The notes: generated from the letters alone by a model not told the origin. 64,000 bases of DNA from UBA2377 sp964525935 (GCA_964525935.1 CAZGJZ010000003.1:1-64000), one strand, 5' to 3'; counted from the stretch's first letter, positions 50,731 to 61,037 are shown. Made by a program: numbers and translations.

Positions 50731-53076
50731 ATGGAGCCGCGACATGCGCTCGATGGCTCGGCGTGGTTGTGGCACCCGGAACTCGCCGCGGGCGAGGCGG
50801 GGTTCGTGCTGTTTCGGTTGAACTTCAAGTGTGCGCGGGCGGAGACGGTGCGCCTGCAGGTAAGTGCGGATTTGTGCTACGCGTTGGGGCTCGACGGCGC
50901 GCTCGTCGGGCGCGGCCCGGACACGGGCGATGTGACGCACTGGTCGTTTGCCACGTATGAACTCAAACTAAAGGCGGGCACGCACCGGCTCGAGGCGCTC
51001 GTGTGGTGGGCGGCACCGCCGCAGGCACCGGAGGGCCGCATGTCGTGGCGCGGCGGGTTTGCGTGCGCGGGCGTCGGCGCGGAGACGGTGGCAAAACGAT
51101 TCGCCACGGGCACGGCGCCGTGGCGCGTGGCGCAGCTGGCGGGCGTGACCTGGGGACCGAAGCTGAACGGCTCGTATCATGTGATCGGCGGGTCGGCACA
51201 CGTGGACCTGGGGAAATTTGATGCGAGTGGTGCGAAGTGGGTGGAGCCGGCGGTGGTTCGCGCGCCGGTGCAATTTCATCCCTGCGGGATCGTGGCGCGC
51301 GGCTGGCAGTTGCAGCCGGCGGCGCTGCCGGAGCAACGACACGACCTGTGGCGCGGCGGACGCGTGCGGGCGCAGTTGCCGAAATGGACGACGGCGCAGG
51401 GCATCAAATTTGGTGATGAAGTGGCGGCGGAAGACGTGGCGGGCTGGCATGCGCTGTTGCAGCGCGGCACCGCGCTCACGCTGCCGGCACGCAGCGAAAC
51501 CACGCTGTTGATCGACACGGATGATTACCTGTGTGGTTACCCGATGGTGGAGTTTTCCGGCGGGGCGGGGACGCGCGTGCATCTCGAGTGGGCGGAGTCG
51601 CTGTTCGAGCCCACGGACCAGAAATTCGACAACACGCCGGGACCCAAAGGCGACCGCGCCGCGGTGGCGGGGAAACGCTTTTTTGGTTTTGGCGACACGT
51701 GGACGCTTGGCGGCAAGGGTCGGCGCTGGGCGACATCGCCGTGGTGGCGCAGCGGGCGTTACCTGAAAGTAAGCGTGAAGGTGGGCGCGAAAGCGGCGGT
51801 GCTGCACACGCTCGCGGTGGAGCGCACGGGTTTTCCGCTGGTGAGCACGGCGGAATTTGTGTCGAACGATGCAACGCTCGCACCGGTGATCGAGTTGAGC
51901 GAACGCGGGCTGCGCTCGTGCATGCACGACCTCTTCGTGGATTGTCCGTATTACGAGCAGATGATGTATGTGGCGGACACACGCATCCAGATGCTGCTGG
52001 CGTATGTGTTTGCCGGCGACGACCGGCTGCCGCGGCGCGGGATGGAGCTGTTTGATTGGTCGCGCGGCCGGCGCGGTTATCCGACGATGCGGCATCCGTC
52101 GTTTGAGCGGCAGGAGAGCGCGACGTTTGCGATGATCTGGCCGTGGATGCTGCACGACTTCGCGCTGTGGCGCGACGATGCGGCGTGGCTGCGCGCGCGG
52201 CTGCCGGGACTGCGGGCGCTGATGGAGGCGCTGCAGACGGAGGAGGACGCCGAGGGGTTGCTCGCGAAACCGCCGGGCTGGCTGTTTGCCGACTGGGTGC
52301 CGGGTTGGGAAGCGGGCTGGGCGCCCGGTCAGCTCGAAGGCCGGCGCTCGGCATTCGTGAACCTGCAATATCTCATCACGCTGCAGCGCGCGGCGGATTT
52401 GGAGGCGTGGGTGGGCGAGCCGGGGCTGGCGCAGCGCTGGGCGAAGCGGGCGGCGGCGCTCGCGCCGGTGATCACCAGGAAATTCTGGCACGAGGGCCGT
52501 GGATTGTGGGCGAACGACGAAGCGCACGCGACGTTCAGCCAGCACGTCCAGGCGCTGGCGGTGATCGGCGGGCTCCGCGTGCCGGACGTCGCGCGATGGG
52601 CGGACGCGGCAGCGAACGGGATCGCGGCCGCGACGATTTATTTTCAGCATTACCTGTTTGAGGCGCTCGGCAAGGCGGGGCGCGCGGATCTGGTGCTCGA
52701 GCGACTGGAGATGTGGCGCGGGTTGGTGAAGCAGGGCTTCAAGACGCCCGTGGAAAGCCCGGAGCCGGCGCGGTCGGATTGTCACGCCTGGGGCGCGCAC
52801 CCGGTGTTTCATTTGCACGCGACGATCGCCGGGGTGCGGCCGGCGGCGCCGGGCTTTGCCCAGGTGCGCATCGCGCCGCAACCGGGGGCGTTGACGGAGA
52901 TCGAAACCTCGCTGCCGCATCCACGCGGCGTGGTGAAGGTGAGCGCGAAATTTGCCGGCGGCGGCGTGGAGGCCGTGGTGGAGTTGCCCGCGGGAGTGAG
53001 CGGGGTGTTTGCATGGGCCGGGCGCGAGCGGGCGCTGCGCGCAGGCAAACAATCGCTACGGTTGCCAGGCGACTGA
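50731..53076 (+). CDS. GH78-like alpha-L-rhamnosidase, copy 2
   Basis: This 781-residue protein is a GH78-type enzyme. The start GSAWLWHPE corresponds to SASWIW of copy 1, which favours ATG 50731; ATG 50653 would add 26 residues of low interest. VSADLCYALGLDGALVGRGP is the beta-sandwich part. DCPYYEQMMYVADTRIQMLL is the (alpha/alpha)6 motif with the acid Glu, and FAQVRIAPQPG is the C-terminal sandwich. No signal peptide is present. Overall identity with copy 1 is low, so the substrate may differ. It is divergent from PhyH-3 and convergent with TpsB (stop-to-stop gap 23 bp). Confidence 0.85.
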   Translation: MEPRHALDGSAWLWHPELAAGEAGFVLFRLNFKCARAETVRLQVSADLCYALGLDGALVGRGPDTGDVTHWSFATYELKLKAGTHRLEALVWWAAPPQAPEGRMSWRGGFACAGVGAETVAKRFATGTAPWRVAQLAGVTWGPKLNGSYHVIGGSAHVDLGKFDASGAKWVEPAVVRAPVQFHPCGIVARGWQLQPAALPEQRHDLWRGGRVRAQLPKWTTAQGIKFGDEVAAEDVAGWHALLQRGTALTLPARSETTLLIDTDDYLCGYPMVEFSGGAGTRVHLEWAESLFEPTDQKFDNTPGPKGDRAAVAGKRFFGFGDTWTLGGKGRRWATSPWWRSGRYLKVSVKVGAKAAVLHTLAVERTGFPLVSTAEFVSNDATLAPVIELSERGLRSCMHDLFVDCPYYEQMMYVADTRIQMLLAYVFAGDDRLPRRGMELFDWSRGRRGYPTMRHPSFERQESATFAMIWPWMLHDFALWRDDAAWLRARLPGLRALMEALQTEEDAEGLLAKPPGWLFADWVPGWEAGWAPGQLEGRRSAFVNLQYLITLQRAADLEAWVGEPGLAQRWAKRAAALAPVITRKFWHEGRGLWANDEAHATFSQHVQALAVIGGLRVPDVARWADAAANGIAAATIYFQHYLFEALGKAGRADLVLERLEMWRGLVKQGFKTPVESPEPARSDCHAWGAHPVFHLHATIAGVRPAAPGFAQVRIAPQPGALTEIETSLPHPRGVVKVSAKFAGGGVEAVVELPAGVSGVFAWAGRERALRAGKQSLRLPGD

Positions 53077-53099
53077 AGGCGACCCGCGCGGGACCTGAT

Positions 53100-54851
53100 T
53101 CAATAGGAGAAGGAAGCGGCGAGGTGGAGCCGGCCGGTGACGGGAAGGCCGCGGGTGCTGTCGCGCAATTGCCAGCCGTAGTCGGCGCGCACGCTACCGT
53201 AGCGGCTGAGCGAATAGCGGAAGCCCGTGCCGATGGAGCCGAGTTTGCTGGCGGTGGTTTCGCCCGGCTGTGGATCGGTGGGGCCGGTGACGCCGGCATC
53301 GAGAAAGACGAGGGGGGTGGATTGATCCGCGGGAAGGGTTTTAAACCAACGGGAGAGTCCGCGCACGGCAGGAAAATAGAGCTCGTTGCGCACGAGGAGA
53401 CCCCAGTCGCCGTAGGTGTCGCCGTCGTCGTAGCCCCGGACCGTGTAGGCGCCGCCGAGGGTGAATTGTTCGCTGCCGAGCAGGTTGGTCGTGGCGACTT
53501 GCGCGCTGATCGAAGTCTGGAGCGTAAATTTTCGCGGAAGCTGCGTGCGACGGTTGAGGTCGAGGTTGAGGTAGGCGTATTGGGATTTCGCGCCGTTGCG
53601 GCTGCCGTTGAAGGCCGCGGCCTGGTTTTTATCGTCGAGGCCGCCGGGGCTGGCGAGGAGCGTGGCGTTGAAACTCGTCGAGCCGAGCCGGTCGGGACAC
53701 GAGGCCTCGTAGCCCGCGGCGAACTGGTGGACGTGCGTGACATTGCCGCTGACCGGAATCTCGGCGAAGAGGAGGTTGTTGTCGGAGCGTTTGTAGTCGG
53801 CGCCGAGGGAAAGCGCCTGCGTGACCGCGCCCCACTTCGGCAATGGCTGGCGGAAACGCAGCGACGAGTTGGTGGAACGGCCGGTCTGGTCAAACGGCGC
53901 CGGCATGTCGGGCTGGATTTTGCCGTAGGTGTAGCTCGCGTTGAGCGAACGGCCGCCGCGCAGCGGAATCGTGTAATTGGCGGCGTGCGAGACGGAGCGC
54001 GCGAAGTCGGGCGAGGCGGTGAGCTGGTAGTTCACGAGGTGTGCGCGGCCGAAGGCGTTGCCCCAGTTGAGGCCGGCGTTGACGCGTTCGAGACCCGTGG
54101 TGCGGTTGCCGGTGTCGTCGTAGCCGGCGTAGAAACGCCAGGGAAACCGATCGTTGGCCTGGAGCACGAGGTCGGTGGTGCCGAGCACGGCGCCGGGTTT
54201 GGCGGCGACCGTGGCCTGGCGGAAGGGGTTGGCGGCGATCGCGGCGAGGTCGGCGTCGAGTTGCGTGGCGTCAATGGATTCGCCGGGCTGAGCCCGCATG
54301 AGGGCGAGGTAGGATTTTTCCGGGAAATACTTTTCCCCCTCGACGGTGATTCTGCCGAGGCGGCCTTCGATGACGAGGACTTGCAGAACGCCCGCGGTGA
54401 GGTCTTGCGGCGGGAGCGTGATGCTGACGAACGGACGACCGGCGGCCTGGGCCAGCCGCGCGACCGCGCCGGGAATCGCGCGCAGGAGGGTGTCGGTAAA
54501 CGGCTGGCCCAAGGCGGGACCAAGCACCCGGGCGACTTCCTCGGGCGCGAGCCAGGGCAATCGGCTCGAATCGATGCGGGTGCCCGTCAACGTCTCCGGC
54601 GACCAGCCGGTGCGCGTAGCCTGATCCGGAGCGGAGAGGAGCACGATGCCGGACAACCGGACGCGGTCCGCGGCGGCGAGGCCGCGGCTCACGGCCTCGG
54701 GCGTGGGAACGATGGTGGACGGAGTAGCCGCCGCGGGGGGCATGGCCGGCGCGGGTTCCGGTTGGACCTGCCGCAGGTCCTGGGCGCGAAGCGACAGCAG
54801 CAGAGCCGGGCCGAGCGTGGTGAGGAAAATAAAACGGAGGGAGGCGCGCAT
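53100..54851 (-). CDS. TpsB outer-membrane transporter (ShlB/FhaC/HecB family)
   Basis: This 583-residue protein is the pore partner of a two-partner secretion system. It has a signal peptide (RASLRFIFLTTLGPALLLSL), a proline-rich linker, a POTRA region around residues 90-170 (AGRPFVSITLPPQDLTAGVL, then VIEGRLGRITVEGEKYF), and a C-terminal 16-stranded barrel. The barrel has the VRGY motif in GGAYTVRGYDDGDTYGDWGL and an aromatic final residue (LHLAASFSY). It lies 17 bp after the TpsA stop on the same strand, so the two are co-transcribed. It would pass the TpsA passenger across the outer membrane. Confidence 0.92.
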   Translation of the reverse strand: MRASLRFIFLTTLGPALLLSLRAQDLRQVQPEPAPAMPPAAATPSTIVPTPEAVSRGLAAADRVRLSGIVLLSAPDQATRTGWSPETLTGTRIDSSRLPWLAPEEVARVLGPALGQPFTDTLLRAIPGAVARLAQAAGRPFVSITLPPQDLTAGVLQVLVIEGRLGRITVEGEKYFPEKSYLALMRAQPGESIDATQLDADLAAIAANPFRQATVAAKPGAVLGTTDLVLQANDRFPWRFYAGYDDTGNRTTGLERVNAGLNWGNAFGRAHLVNYQLTASPDFARSVSHAANYTIPLRGGRSLNASYTYGKIQPDMPAPFDQTGRSTNSSLRFRQPLPKWGAVTQALSLGADYKRSDNNLLFAEIPVSGNVTHVHQFAAGYEASCPDRLGSTSFNATLLASPGGLDDKNQAAAFNGSRNGAKSQYAYLNLDLNRRTQLPRKFTLQTSISAQVATTNLLGSEQFTLGGAYTVRGYDDGDTYGDWGLLVRNELYFPAVRGLSRWFKTLPADQSTPLVFLDAGVTGPTDPQPGETTASKLGSIGTGFRYSLSRYGSVRADYGWQLRDSTRGLPVTGRLHLAASFSY

Positions 54852-54868
54852 GGCGGGACGGCTTGGGT

Positions 54869-57800
54869 TCAGAGATTGGGGTTGAGTTGCGAGGTGCTGG
54901 CCGCGCCGGCGTATTGGGCGGGGTCGACGTCGGTGCAGACCATCGCGGTGAACATCCCCATGAGGGCGACCATGCTGGCGTCGTTGTAGCCACGGGTTTC
55001 GAGTTGGTTTTGCATCGCGCGGCCCTGGGTGCCGCTGTTGGGGCGGTTCACGAATGGATTGTTCCGGAGGATATCGAGGGTGGTCTTGGGATCGGTGGAG
55101 ACCTGCTCGCGGAGATCGTTCATTTTCTTGGTGAATTGCGCGGCCTCGATGTCGGCCATGACCACGCCGAGGATCGCTTCCGTCACGAGGCTGGCGCCCA
55201 TCAACACGCCGGACACCACGGTGCCCATGGTGGCGGAGATGCTGTGCGGGAAAAGGCTGCTGACGATGTCGTCACTCAGGTTGGCCAGTCGCGCGCTGGT
55301 GGAGAGCCCTGAGCTCAAGGCGGTGCGGGCGCTTTGGGAGTAACCCTGCGTGAGCGGGCCGCTGAGCATGGCTTCGATGACGGCGTCGTCCACGAACTGG
55401 CGGCCGGGAGTGTCGATGAACGCGCCGACCGTGCCGTGGATCGCGGACGACGGGGCGGTGCCGCCGCGCTGAGTAAGGTTGGAGGAGTTGTTGTCGCCCG
55501 GGGCGCCCAGGCCGATGGTGGCGAGGACGGTCTGGAAAGCGGGGTCGGTCGGATTAACCTCGGGCACCCAGTTGGCGGCGGCCTTGCGGAAGGCCTCGGG
55601 TGGCGGCGGTTTCGCTTCGCCGATGTGACCGGTGTTGTAGAGGGAAAGCAGGGAGCCGTTGGTGCTCTGGACGTTGCTGACGGCGACGGCGGAGCGTTCG
55701 TTGATCCAGCTTTCCTGCGCGGCGGCGGCGCGATTGAAGGCGATGGCCTGCTGTTCGGCGATGTAGGCGTTGAAGTCGGCGAGGAAGCCGGCCTCGGCCG
55801 GCGAAAGGGCGGAATGCTTCGCCGGATCGAATGCGTGCGCGGCGTCCCGGGCGAGGATGTCGCTCATCTGCAGGGCGAGGAAGCCGGCGACCTCGGCCTT
55901 GAACTGCGGGTTGAGGGCGGCGAGTTGATACCAGAGGGCGATGTCACCGGCGGTGGCGCCGCCGCGGCTGACGGGCAGGCCGCGCGAGACGGCCCACAGC
56001 CACAGCGCCTGGCCGAGAAACTCGTCGCTCGCCGCGGTGAGGCCGAAGACATTGGTGCCGCGATCCGGGATCTGGATGTAGAGTTCGGGGAATTCGCGCC
56101 AGCGCAGGTATTCGACGTTGTTGATGGAGCCCACGGCGATCGATTTGATCCGGCCCTCGAGGTTGCCGAAGGTTTCTGCGCGGAGCTGGTCCAACGCGGC
56201 TTGAGCGGCCGCGATGCCGGCGCCGGCGTTCTGGCTGTCGGGCGGCAGCGGCTGGGGCAGCTCGGGACTGACGATAAGGTTACTCCAGGTCTTGGGCGTC
56301 TTGATGAGCGCACCGGAGGGGAGGATGGTCTTGTAGGTGAGCGGATAATCGGCGCCGGCGGCCAGGTAGGGGTTGTTGAAACTGATGGAAGGTGTGACCG
56401 GATAAAAATTTCTCAGCTCGGCCGGCGAGTGCCCCGTTTGCTCGGAGACGCCGCGTCCGATCAGCGAGGCGATCCGGTTGATCTCGTCGGCGATGAAATC
56501 GCGATGGGCGAGGGTGAACCCGGGGATGTGCTCGATGGCGGTGGCGCCGGTGGCAGGCACTACCGGACGCGTGGGGGACTGGCCGGGGACGACGACGGTC
56601 ACGTTGGTGCCCGTGATGATTCTGCGGTCGTCGATCATCGAGACGACTGGTGGCGTGGCGGGGGTGCCGGCACCGAGCGAACGCGTCACCCGCAGGGCGC
56701 TGGCGGCTTGGCCATAGGCCTCGGGGGCCGGGGCGTTCAGCAGTTGGATCTGGCCCAGATAAATCCGCGTGTATTCGTCGAGCGTCAGATCGTCGGTGAT
56801 ATTGAAGGAGGCCGTGGCGTCGTCCGGCAGGAAGAAATTGGCCGGGATGGTGATGTCTGGCAGCACGAGTTGCAGGCGCAGCGGATTGAGACGGTAGGAG
56901 AGGTCGGCGGTGTTGACGGCGACCGAATAGTTGGCGCCAGCGTCGACCGTGACGTCGGTGAGGGAGTAACTGGCGTTGGCCGACGGCATGCCGGGACGCG
57001 TGTAGCTGACGCTGAGGCGGTCGTTGTTTTTCAGGCCGCTCGTGATCAGACCGATGCCCGGGAGCGGATCGGCGATGGTGATGGCGCGGGCGGTGTTGGG
57101 GTTGAAGGTGATGGTGCCCTCGCTGTTGTCCACGCCCGGCGTGGTGTCGCGCGTGTAGGTGACACCGTCGGCACTGGTGTAGCGGACGTTGAGGACCTGC
57201 ATGCGGACGGTGCCGTCGGGGTTGGTGCCCGTGATGGCGTTGGCGCCGAGCGGGGTGGAGACGACCTTGACGTGGGTGACGCCGCCGGAGGTGTTGGCGG
57301 CCTCCTGTTTGTAGGTCGTGACCACGTATTCGGAGCCCGTGGGCTTGTAGTCCACGGTGACCTGGGTGACCGGCACGCTGCGGCTGCTGGCGGTGTAATC
57401 AGGCTGGCCGGCGGTGCCGGCCGTGAGCGTGAGGTAGGGCGTGACGGTCAGCGGCGCGGGGTGGATGGTGAGTTTGCCGGAGCCGGGCGCGAGGGTGAGC
57501 ACGAGGTTGCCCGCGCCGGTGCCGGAGGCGGCGGCCGTGAAGTCATACGCGCCGACGCCGGTGGTGGCATTGGTCGCGGAACCGAGGGCGAAATGAGCGC
57601 TGCCAATGGCGGCGGTGCCGAACGTGAGCACGCCGCTGGTGTTGGCGGCGGCATTGGTCGTCGCGTAGGTGCCGGAGAAGCCGAGCGGATTGGCGTCGCC
57701 ATAAAGCCGGCTGAACGGGTCGGCCGTGAGCGTGATGGCGAGCGGGACGATGGTGAGTGTGCCATTCGCGGTGGCGCCGATGGTGTAATTGGCGCTGGCG

Positions 57801-60800
57801 ATGCCGGAGGCGAAGGGGGTGATGGCGTAGCTGCCGATATTCGAACTTTGCTGCGCGGGGGTGGTGAACCCGAGGCCGGTGAGCGCGGGCGCGGCGTCGC
57901 CATTGACCAGGCCGGTGAGCGTGTAGGTGAACGCCGGGTCGGGGTCGTTCCAGGTGCGGGTTGCATTGTTGGCCGTGAGCGTGAGCGGGGCCGGGGTGAT
58001 GGTGAGCGAGGGCGAACCGGAGATCGCCGGCAGGTAATTGCCCACCGGGCCAGCGACCCCGGTGATGGCGTAGGTGCCGACGCCGGAGGTCGCGGTGGCC
58101 GCGGTGGTGAGCCCGAGCGCGGCGAAGTTGAAGACGTCGCCGTTGCGCAGGCCGGAAAGCACGGTGCCGGTGATGGCGGGGTTGGCCGCGCCGTAGGTGC
58201 GCGAGGCACCGTGGATCTGGATGAGGAGATTGGCGGGATTGATGGTGAGCGTGCCGGGCAGGTATTGCGTGATGGCGTAGTTGGGCGCGCTGCCACCGGC
58301 GGGCGTGATGGTGTAGGTGCCGACATTGGCGGTGAGCGTGGCGGCGGTGGTGAAGGTCACGCCGCGCAGGAGCGAGTCGTCCTGGCCGTTGACGTAGCCG
58401 GTGCCGAAGGCGGTGAAGGCGGGATTGGCGTCGCCGTAGCTGCGCGAAGCGTCGCGCGCCGTGACCGTGAGTGGCGCGGGCGTGATGGCAAAGGAGCCGG
58501 CGTGGTAGGTGATGTCGTAATTGGTGGTCTGAGCGGGGCCACTCACGGTGATGGCGGAGGGGCCGGCCGCGGTTTGGGCGGTGGCGGCGGTGGTGACGGT
58601 GGGCGTGACGACCGAGGCGCCCGCGTCGTGATTGACGAGGCCGGAGTAATTGACGGTGAAACTGCCGTTGTCCGCGCCATAGGTGCGGTTGGGCAGCGTT
58701 GCGGTGACGGTGAGTGCGGCGCGGTTCACGGTGAGCGTGCCGGTGCCATAGGTGATGTCGTAGTCGGGGGCGGTCGCGCCGGAGGCGGTGATGGTGTAGG
58801 TGCCGGCGTTGGAGGCGGCGGTCGCGGTGGTGCCGAGGGCGAGGCCGGTGAGCGTGGGGGTGGCGGGGCCGGAATTGGCGGTGATGTTGTAATTGAAGGC
58901 GGGATTGGCGGCGCCGTAGGTGCGGGTGGCGTCGAGCGGGGTGAGCGTGAGCAGATGGTTTGTGAAATAGAACAGGTTGCCCGTGCCGGGCGCGGCCACG
59001 GTGTCGGCGGCCACACCGCGCTGTTGCGTGAAGCCGGTGAGGCCGCCGGCTTCGAAGGCGGTGCCGTTGAAGGTGAGGGGGCTGGTCGAGTAAACGAGTG
59101 CGCGGGCGCCGTTGCCGGTGGTGAGCGTGTTGTAGCTGGCGCGGTTCACGAACTGGCCGCCGACCGCGCGCAGGGTGAGATTGCCGGTGTTGGCCGAGAT
59201 CGCGGTGTAGGCATGCTCGAGCACGAGGTCGCCGTTGGCGCGGATCGTGATGGGCGCGCCGTCGCTTTCGACATGGAAGGCATCGACGAAAGGCGAGCCG
59301 GCGCGACCGAGCGTGAGCGGGCGGTTGCTGACGACATTGAAGAGCGAACTGAAGCGGGCCTGGCCGCTGCCTTCGCCATCGTTGACGATGAGACGGGCGA
59401 TCTGGTTGGCGGCGTGGCTGAAATTGAAAGTCTGCTTGGCGCCGCCGCCGGAACCATAGCGCAACGTGCCGACGGCGACGGCGGCGTTGGCGTTGACGAT
59501 GCTGGCGGTGAAGAGAGCGAATTCACTCGCGGCGTGTGAGCCGGTGATGGCGCCATTGAGGGTGATGCTGGTGCCGGCGGTGAGCGTGAGCCGGTTGGGC
59601 GTGTTCCATGCGATCGGTGCGTCGGCGTTGCCGGTGATGGTGTCGGCTGCGGTCAGGGAGACGCTGGCGGAGGCGAGTTGGGTATTGATCCAAGTGGCGC
59701 CGACGGTGCTGGCGCCGGTTGCGCCCGGATCGTAGGCGGCAGAAGAGTTGGTGATCGTGAGATCGGTGGGATCGAGCAGCAAGGTGCCGTCGGTGCCGCC
59801 GGGCATGCTGCGGAGATCGGCGTGGCCGGTGAGCACGAGTTGCCGGCCTGAAACTTCGGCATCGCCGCCGCGGGCGCCGGTGGCAGCGATGGCGCCATCG
59901 AAACGCGTGTGGCCATCGGACCACACGACGATCCTGCCACCGTCGTGTGCGGAGTCGGTGGCAGACGCGTCGAGGGTGGCGGTGGAGGTAATGGTGGTAT
60001 TCGCGGCGCGGGCGACGTGGACAGCGTTGGAACCCTGATAGTCGCCGCCGACGAGGATTTCGCCGCCGGAGCCGTCGGCGCGGCGCGCGGCGAGTTGCCC
60101 GGAGACGGCGACGTCGCCGCCGTCGGCCGTGAGCACGACACGACCGTCGCGTGTGGCAATGCCCGTGGCGGTGATGGCGCCGCCGTTGTTCACCGCGAGC
60201 GCGTAGGCGTTGCCGCCAGCGGCCTTGAGTTCGGCCTGGGCGGCGGTGACGACGCCGGTGTTGTTGACGCCGCGCGTGGCGGTGTCGCTGGCGGCGCCGG
60301 CGAGGATGTAGATGCGGTCGTTGCCGGCGGCCTTGAGGAGCACGGCGGTGCCGGCTGCGAGACCGACGGTGCCGCGTGGGGCTTGGAGGGTGCCATGGTT
60401 TTCGACGGTGCGGGCGATGAGCGCGAGGTCGCCATCGTGCGCGGTGATGGTGCCGAGGTTGACGACGGAGGCACGGGAATCGCCGGAGAAAACCAAGTCG
60501 CCGTCGGCGAGGAACGCGGCGTCGGCCAACTCGTGCGTGGAGGCATAAAAACCGTGCGTGTCGATGCGCGCGCCGGCGCCGACGAGCACGCCGTTGGGGT
60601 TGAGCACAAAGACGCGGCCGTTGGCGGTGAGATCGCCGAGGATCCTGGTGGACTCGCCGCCGGTGACGCGGTTGAGAATCGCGGCGGTGGCGTTCGGTTG
60701 ATGGAAGCGAATCGTCTCGCCTGCGCGGTTGCCGAAGGTGTCCCAGTTGACGATGGCGTGCGGCGTTGCCTGATCGATGGTGAAGGTGGTGCCGTTCCGG

Positions 60801-60976
60801 GAGAAGGTCGCCTGTCCGGCGGCAACGATGGGTGCCCCGGGATTGGCCCAGACGGCGGGATGGCCGGCAATCAGCAGCGCACCGGTCGCGATGAGACCGG
60901 TGCAACGGAGGGTGGCGGTGGTGGCGCGCAGCAGGTTGGCCCCAAGGCGACGGATGATTAGGTGCGGGCGGAGCAT
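54869..60976 (-). CDS. TpsA exoprotein, filamentous-haemagglutinin-like with MBG repeats
   Basis: This 2035-residue secreted protein begins with an extended signal peptide (about 1-44, GALLIAGHPAVWANP). The TPS domain follows (about 45-300), with LNPNGVLVG (Asn126-Pro-Asn-Gly), ATFSRNGTTFTI and LGDLTANGRVFV. A beta-helix-like stretch runs to about residue 670. Then come six MBG-type repeats of about 80 residues (about 680-1180), marked by R-T-Y-G-A-A-N-P-A-F or close variants. The C-terminal 850 residues are not recognised and include a hydrophobic helical patch (TVVSGVLMGASLVTEAILGV). It is partnered with TpsB and probably controlled by the LuxR gene just upstream. It may be an adhesin or a contact-dependent effector. 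Confidence 0.88.
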   Translation of the reverse strand: MLRPHLIIRRLGANLLRATTATLRCTGLIATGALLIAGHPAVWANPGAPIVAAGQATFSRNGTTFTIDQATPHAIVNWDTFGNRAGETIRFHQPNATAAILNRVTGGESTRILGDLTANGRVFVLNPNGVLVGAGARIDTHGFYASTHELADAAFLADGDLVFSGDSRASVVNLGTITAHDGDLALIARTVENHGTLQAPRGTVGLAAGTAVLLKAAGNDRIYILAGAASDTATRGVNNTGVVTAAQAELKAAGGNAYALAVNNGGAITATGIATRDGRVVLTADGGDVAVSGQLAARRADGSGGEILVGGDYQGSNAVHVARAANTTITSTATLDASATDSAHDGGRIVVWSDGHTRFDGAIAATGARGGDAEVSGRQLVLTGHADLRSMPGGTDGTLLLDPTDLTITNSSAAYDPGATGASTVGATWINTQLASASVSLTAADTITGNADAPIAWNTPNRLTLTAGTSITLNGAITGSHAASEFALFTASIVNANAAVAVGTLRYGSGGGAKQTFNFSHAANQIARLIVNDGEGSGQARFSSLFNVVSNRPLTLGRAGSPFVDAFHVESDGAPITIRANGDLVLEHAYTAISANTGNLTLRAVGGQFVNRASYNTLTTGNGARALVYSTSPLTFNGTAFEAGGLTGFTQQRGVAADTVAAPGTGNLFYFTNHLLTLTPLDATRTYGAANPAFNYNITANSGPATPTLTGLALGTTATAASNAGTYTITASGATAPDYDITYGTGTLTVNRAALTVTATLPNRTYGADNGSFTVNYSGLVNHDAGASVVTPTVTTAATAQTAAGPSAITVSGPAQTTNYDITYHAGSFAITPAPLTVTARDASRSYGDANPAFTAFGTGYVNGQDDSLLRGVTFTTAATLTANVGTYTITPAGGSAPNYAITQYLPGTLTINPANLLIQIHGASRTYGAANPAITGTVLSGLRNGDVFNFAALGLTTAATATSGVGTYAITGVAGPVGNYLPAISGSPSLTITPAPLTLTANNATRTWNDPDPAFTYTLTGLVNGDAAPALTGLGFTTPAQQSSNIGSYAITPFASGIASANYTIGATANGTLTIVPLAITLTADPFSRLYGDANPLGFSGTYATTNAAANTSGVLTFGTAAIGSAHFALGSATNATTGVGAYDFTAAASGTGAGNLVLTLAPGSGKLTIHPAPLTVTPYLTLTAGTAGQPDYTASSRSVPVTQVTVDYKPTGSEYVVTTYKQEAANTSGGVTHVKVVSTPLGANAITGTNPDGTVRMQVLNVRYTSADGVTYTRDTTPGVDNSEGTITFNPNTARAITIADPLPGIGLITSGLKNNDRLSVSYTRPGMPSANASYSLTDVTVDAGANYSVAVNTADLSYRLNPLRLQLVLPDITIPANFFLPDDATASFNITDDLTLDEYTRIYLGQIQLLNAPAPEAYGQAASALRVTRSLGAGTPATPPVVSMIDDRRIITGTNVTVVVPGQSPTRPVVPATGATAIEHIPGFTLAHRDFIADEINRIASLIGRGVSEQTGHSPAELRNFYPVTPSISFNNPYLAAGADYPLTYKTILPSGALIKTPKTWSNLIVSPELPQPLPPDSQNAGAGIAAAQAALDQLRAETFGNLEGRIKSIAVGSINNVEYLRWREFPELYIQIPDRGTNVFGLTAASDEFLGQALWLWAVSRGLPVSRGGATAGDIALWYQLAALNPQFKAEVAGFLALQMSDILARDAAHAFDPAKHSALSPAEAGFLADFNAYIAEQQAIAFNRAAAAQESWINERSAVAVSNVQSTNGSLLSLYNTGHIGEAKPPPPEAFRKAAANWVPEVNPTDPAFQTVLATIGLGAPGDNNSSNLTQRGGTAPSSAIHGTVGAFIDTPGRQFVDDAVIEAMLSGPLTQGYSQSARTALSSGLSTSARLANLSDDIVSSLFPHSISATMGTVVSGVLMGASLVTEAILGVVMADIEAAQFTKKMNDLREQVSTDPKTTLDILRNNPFVNRPNSGTQGRAMQNQLETRGYNDASMVALMGMFTAMVCTDVDPAQYAGAASTSQLNPNL
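57425..58940 (-). repeat. Six MBG-domain coding repeats within TpsA
   Basis: Six units of about 240 bp encode residues about 680-1180. Marker strings are DATRTYGAANPAF, LPNRTYGADNGSF, DASRSYGDANPAF, GASRTYGAANPAI, NATRTWNDPDPAF and FSRLYGDANPLGF, each followed by a GTYTIT-like strand. They are diverged at the DNA level, so they are old duplications. Surface-adhesin spacing domains are the usual role. Confidence 0.8.
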
Positions 60977-61010
60977 GCCCTCATCCTATTGGAAATCAGT
61001 TACCCTAACA

Positions 61011-61028
61011 ATGTGCCGACTGGCACAT
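61011..61028. promoter_or_regulatory. Palindrome between LuxR regulator and TpsA
   Basis: The sequence atgtgccgactggcacat is a perfect inverted repeat with 7-bp arms. It lies in the 61-bp gap between the LuxR stop and the TpsA start, about 35 bp upstream of the TpsA ATG. It could be an operator for the LuxR-type protein or part of a weak terminator; no T-run follows on the minus strand. Operator is the slightly better reading. Confidence 0.45.
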
Positions 61029-61037
61029 GCCGGCCGT

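Noticed and set aside
54852..54868. Immunity gene expected for a CDI-type TpsA
   Set aside because: Only 17 bp separate TpsA from TpsB, so no immunity gene fits there, and none was seen elsewhere next to the pair.
57425..58940. Regular repeats resembling a CRISPR array
   Set aside because: The unit is about 240 bp, is diverged, and translates into MBG domains of TpsA; no cas gene is present.
55334..59539. A 1401-codon open frame on the plus strand
   Set aside because: It is antisense to the TpsA gene and low in complexity (Gly, Glu, Arg, Val-rich), as expected from high G+C and repeated MBG units; it has no domain features.
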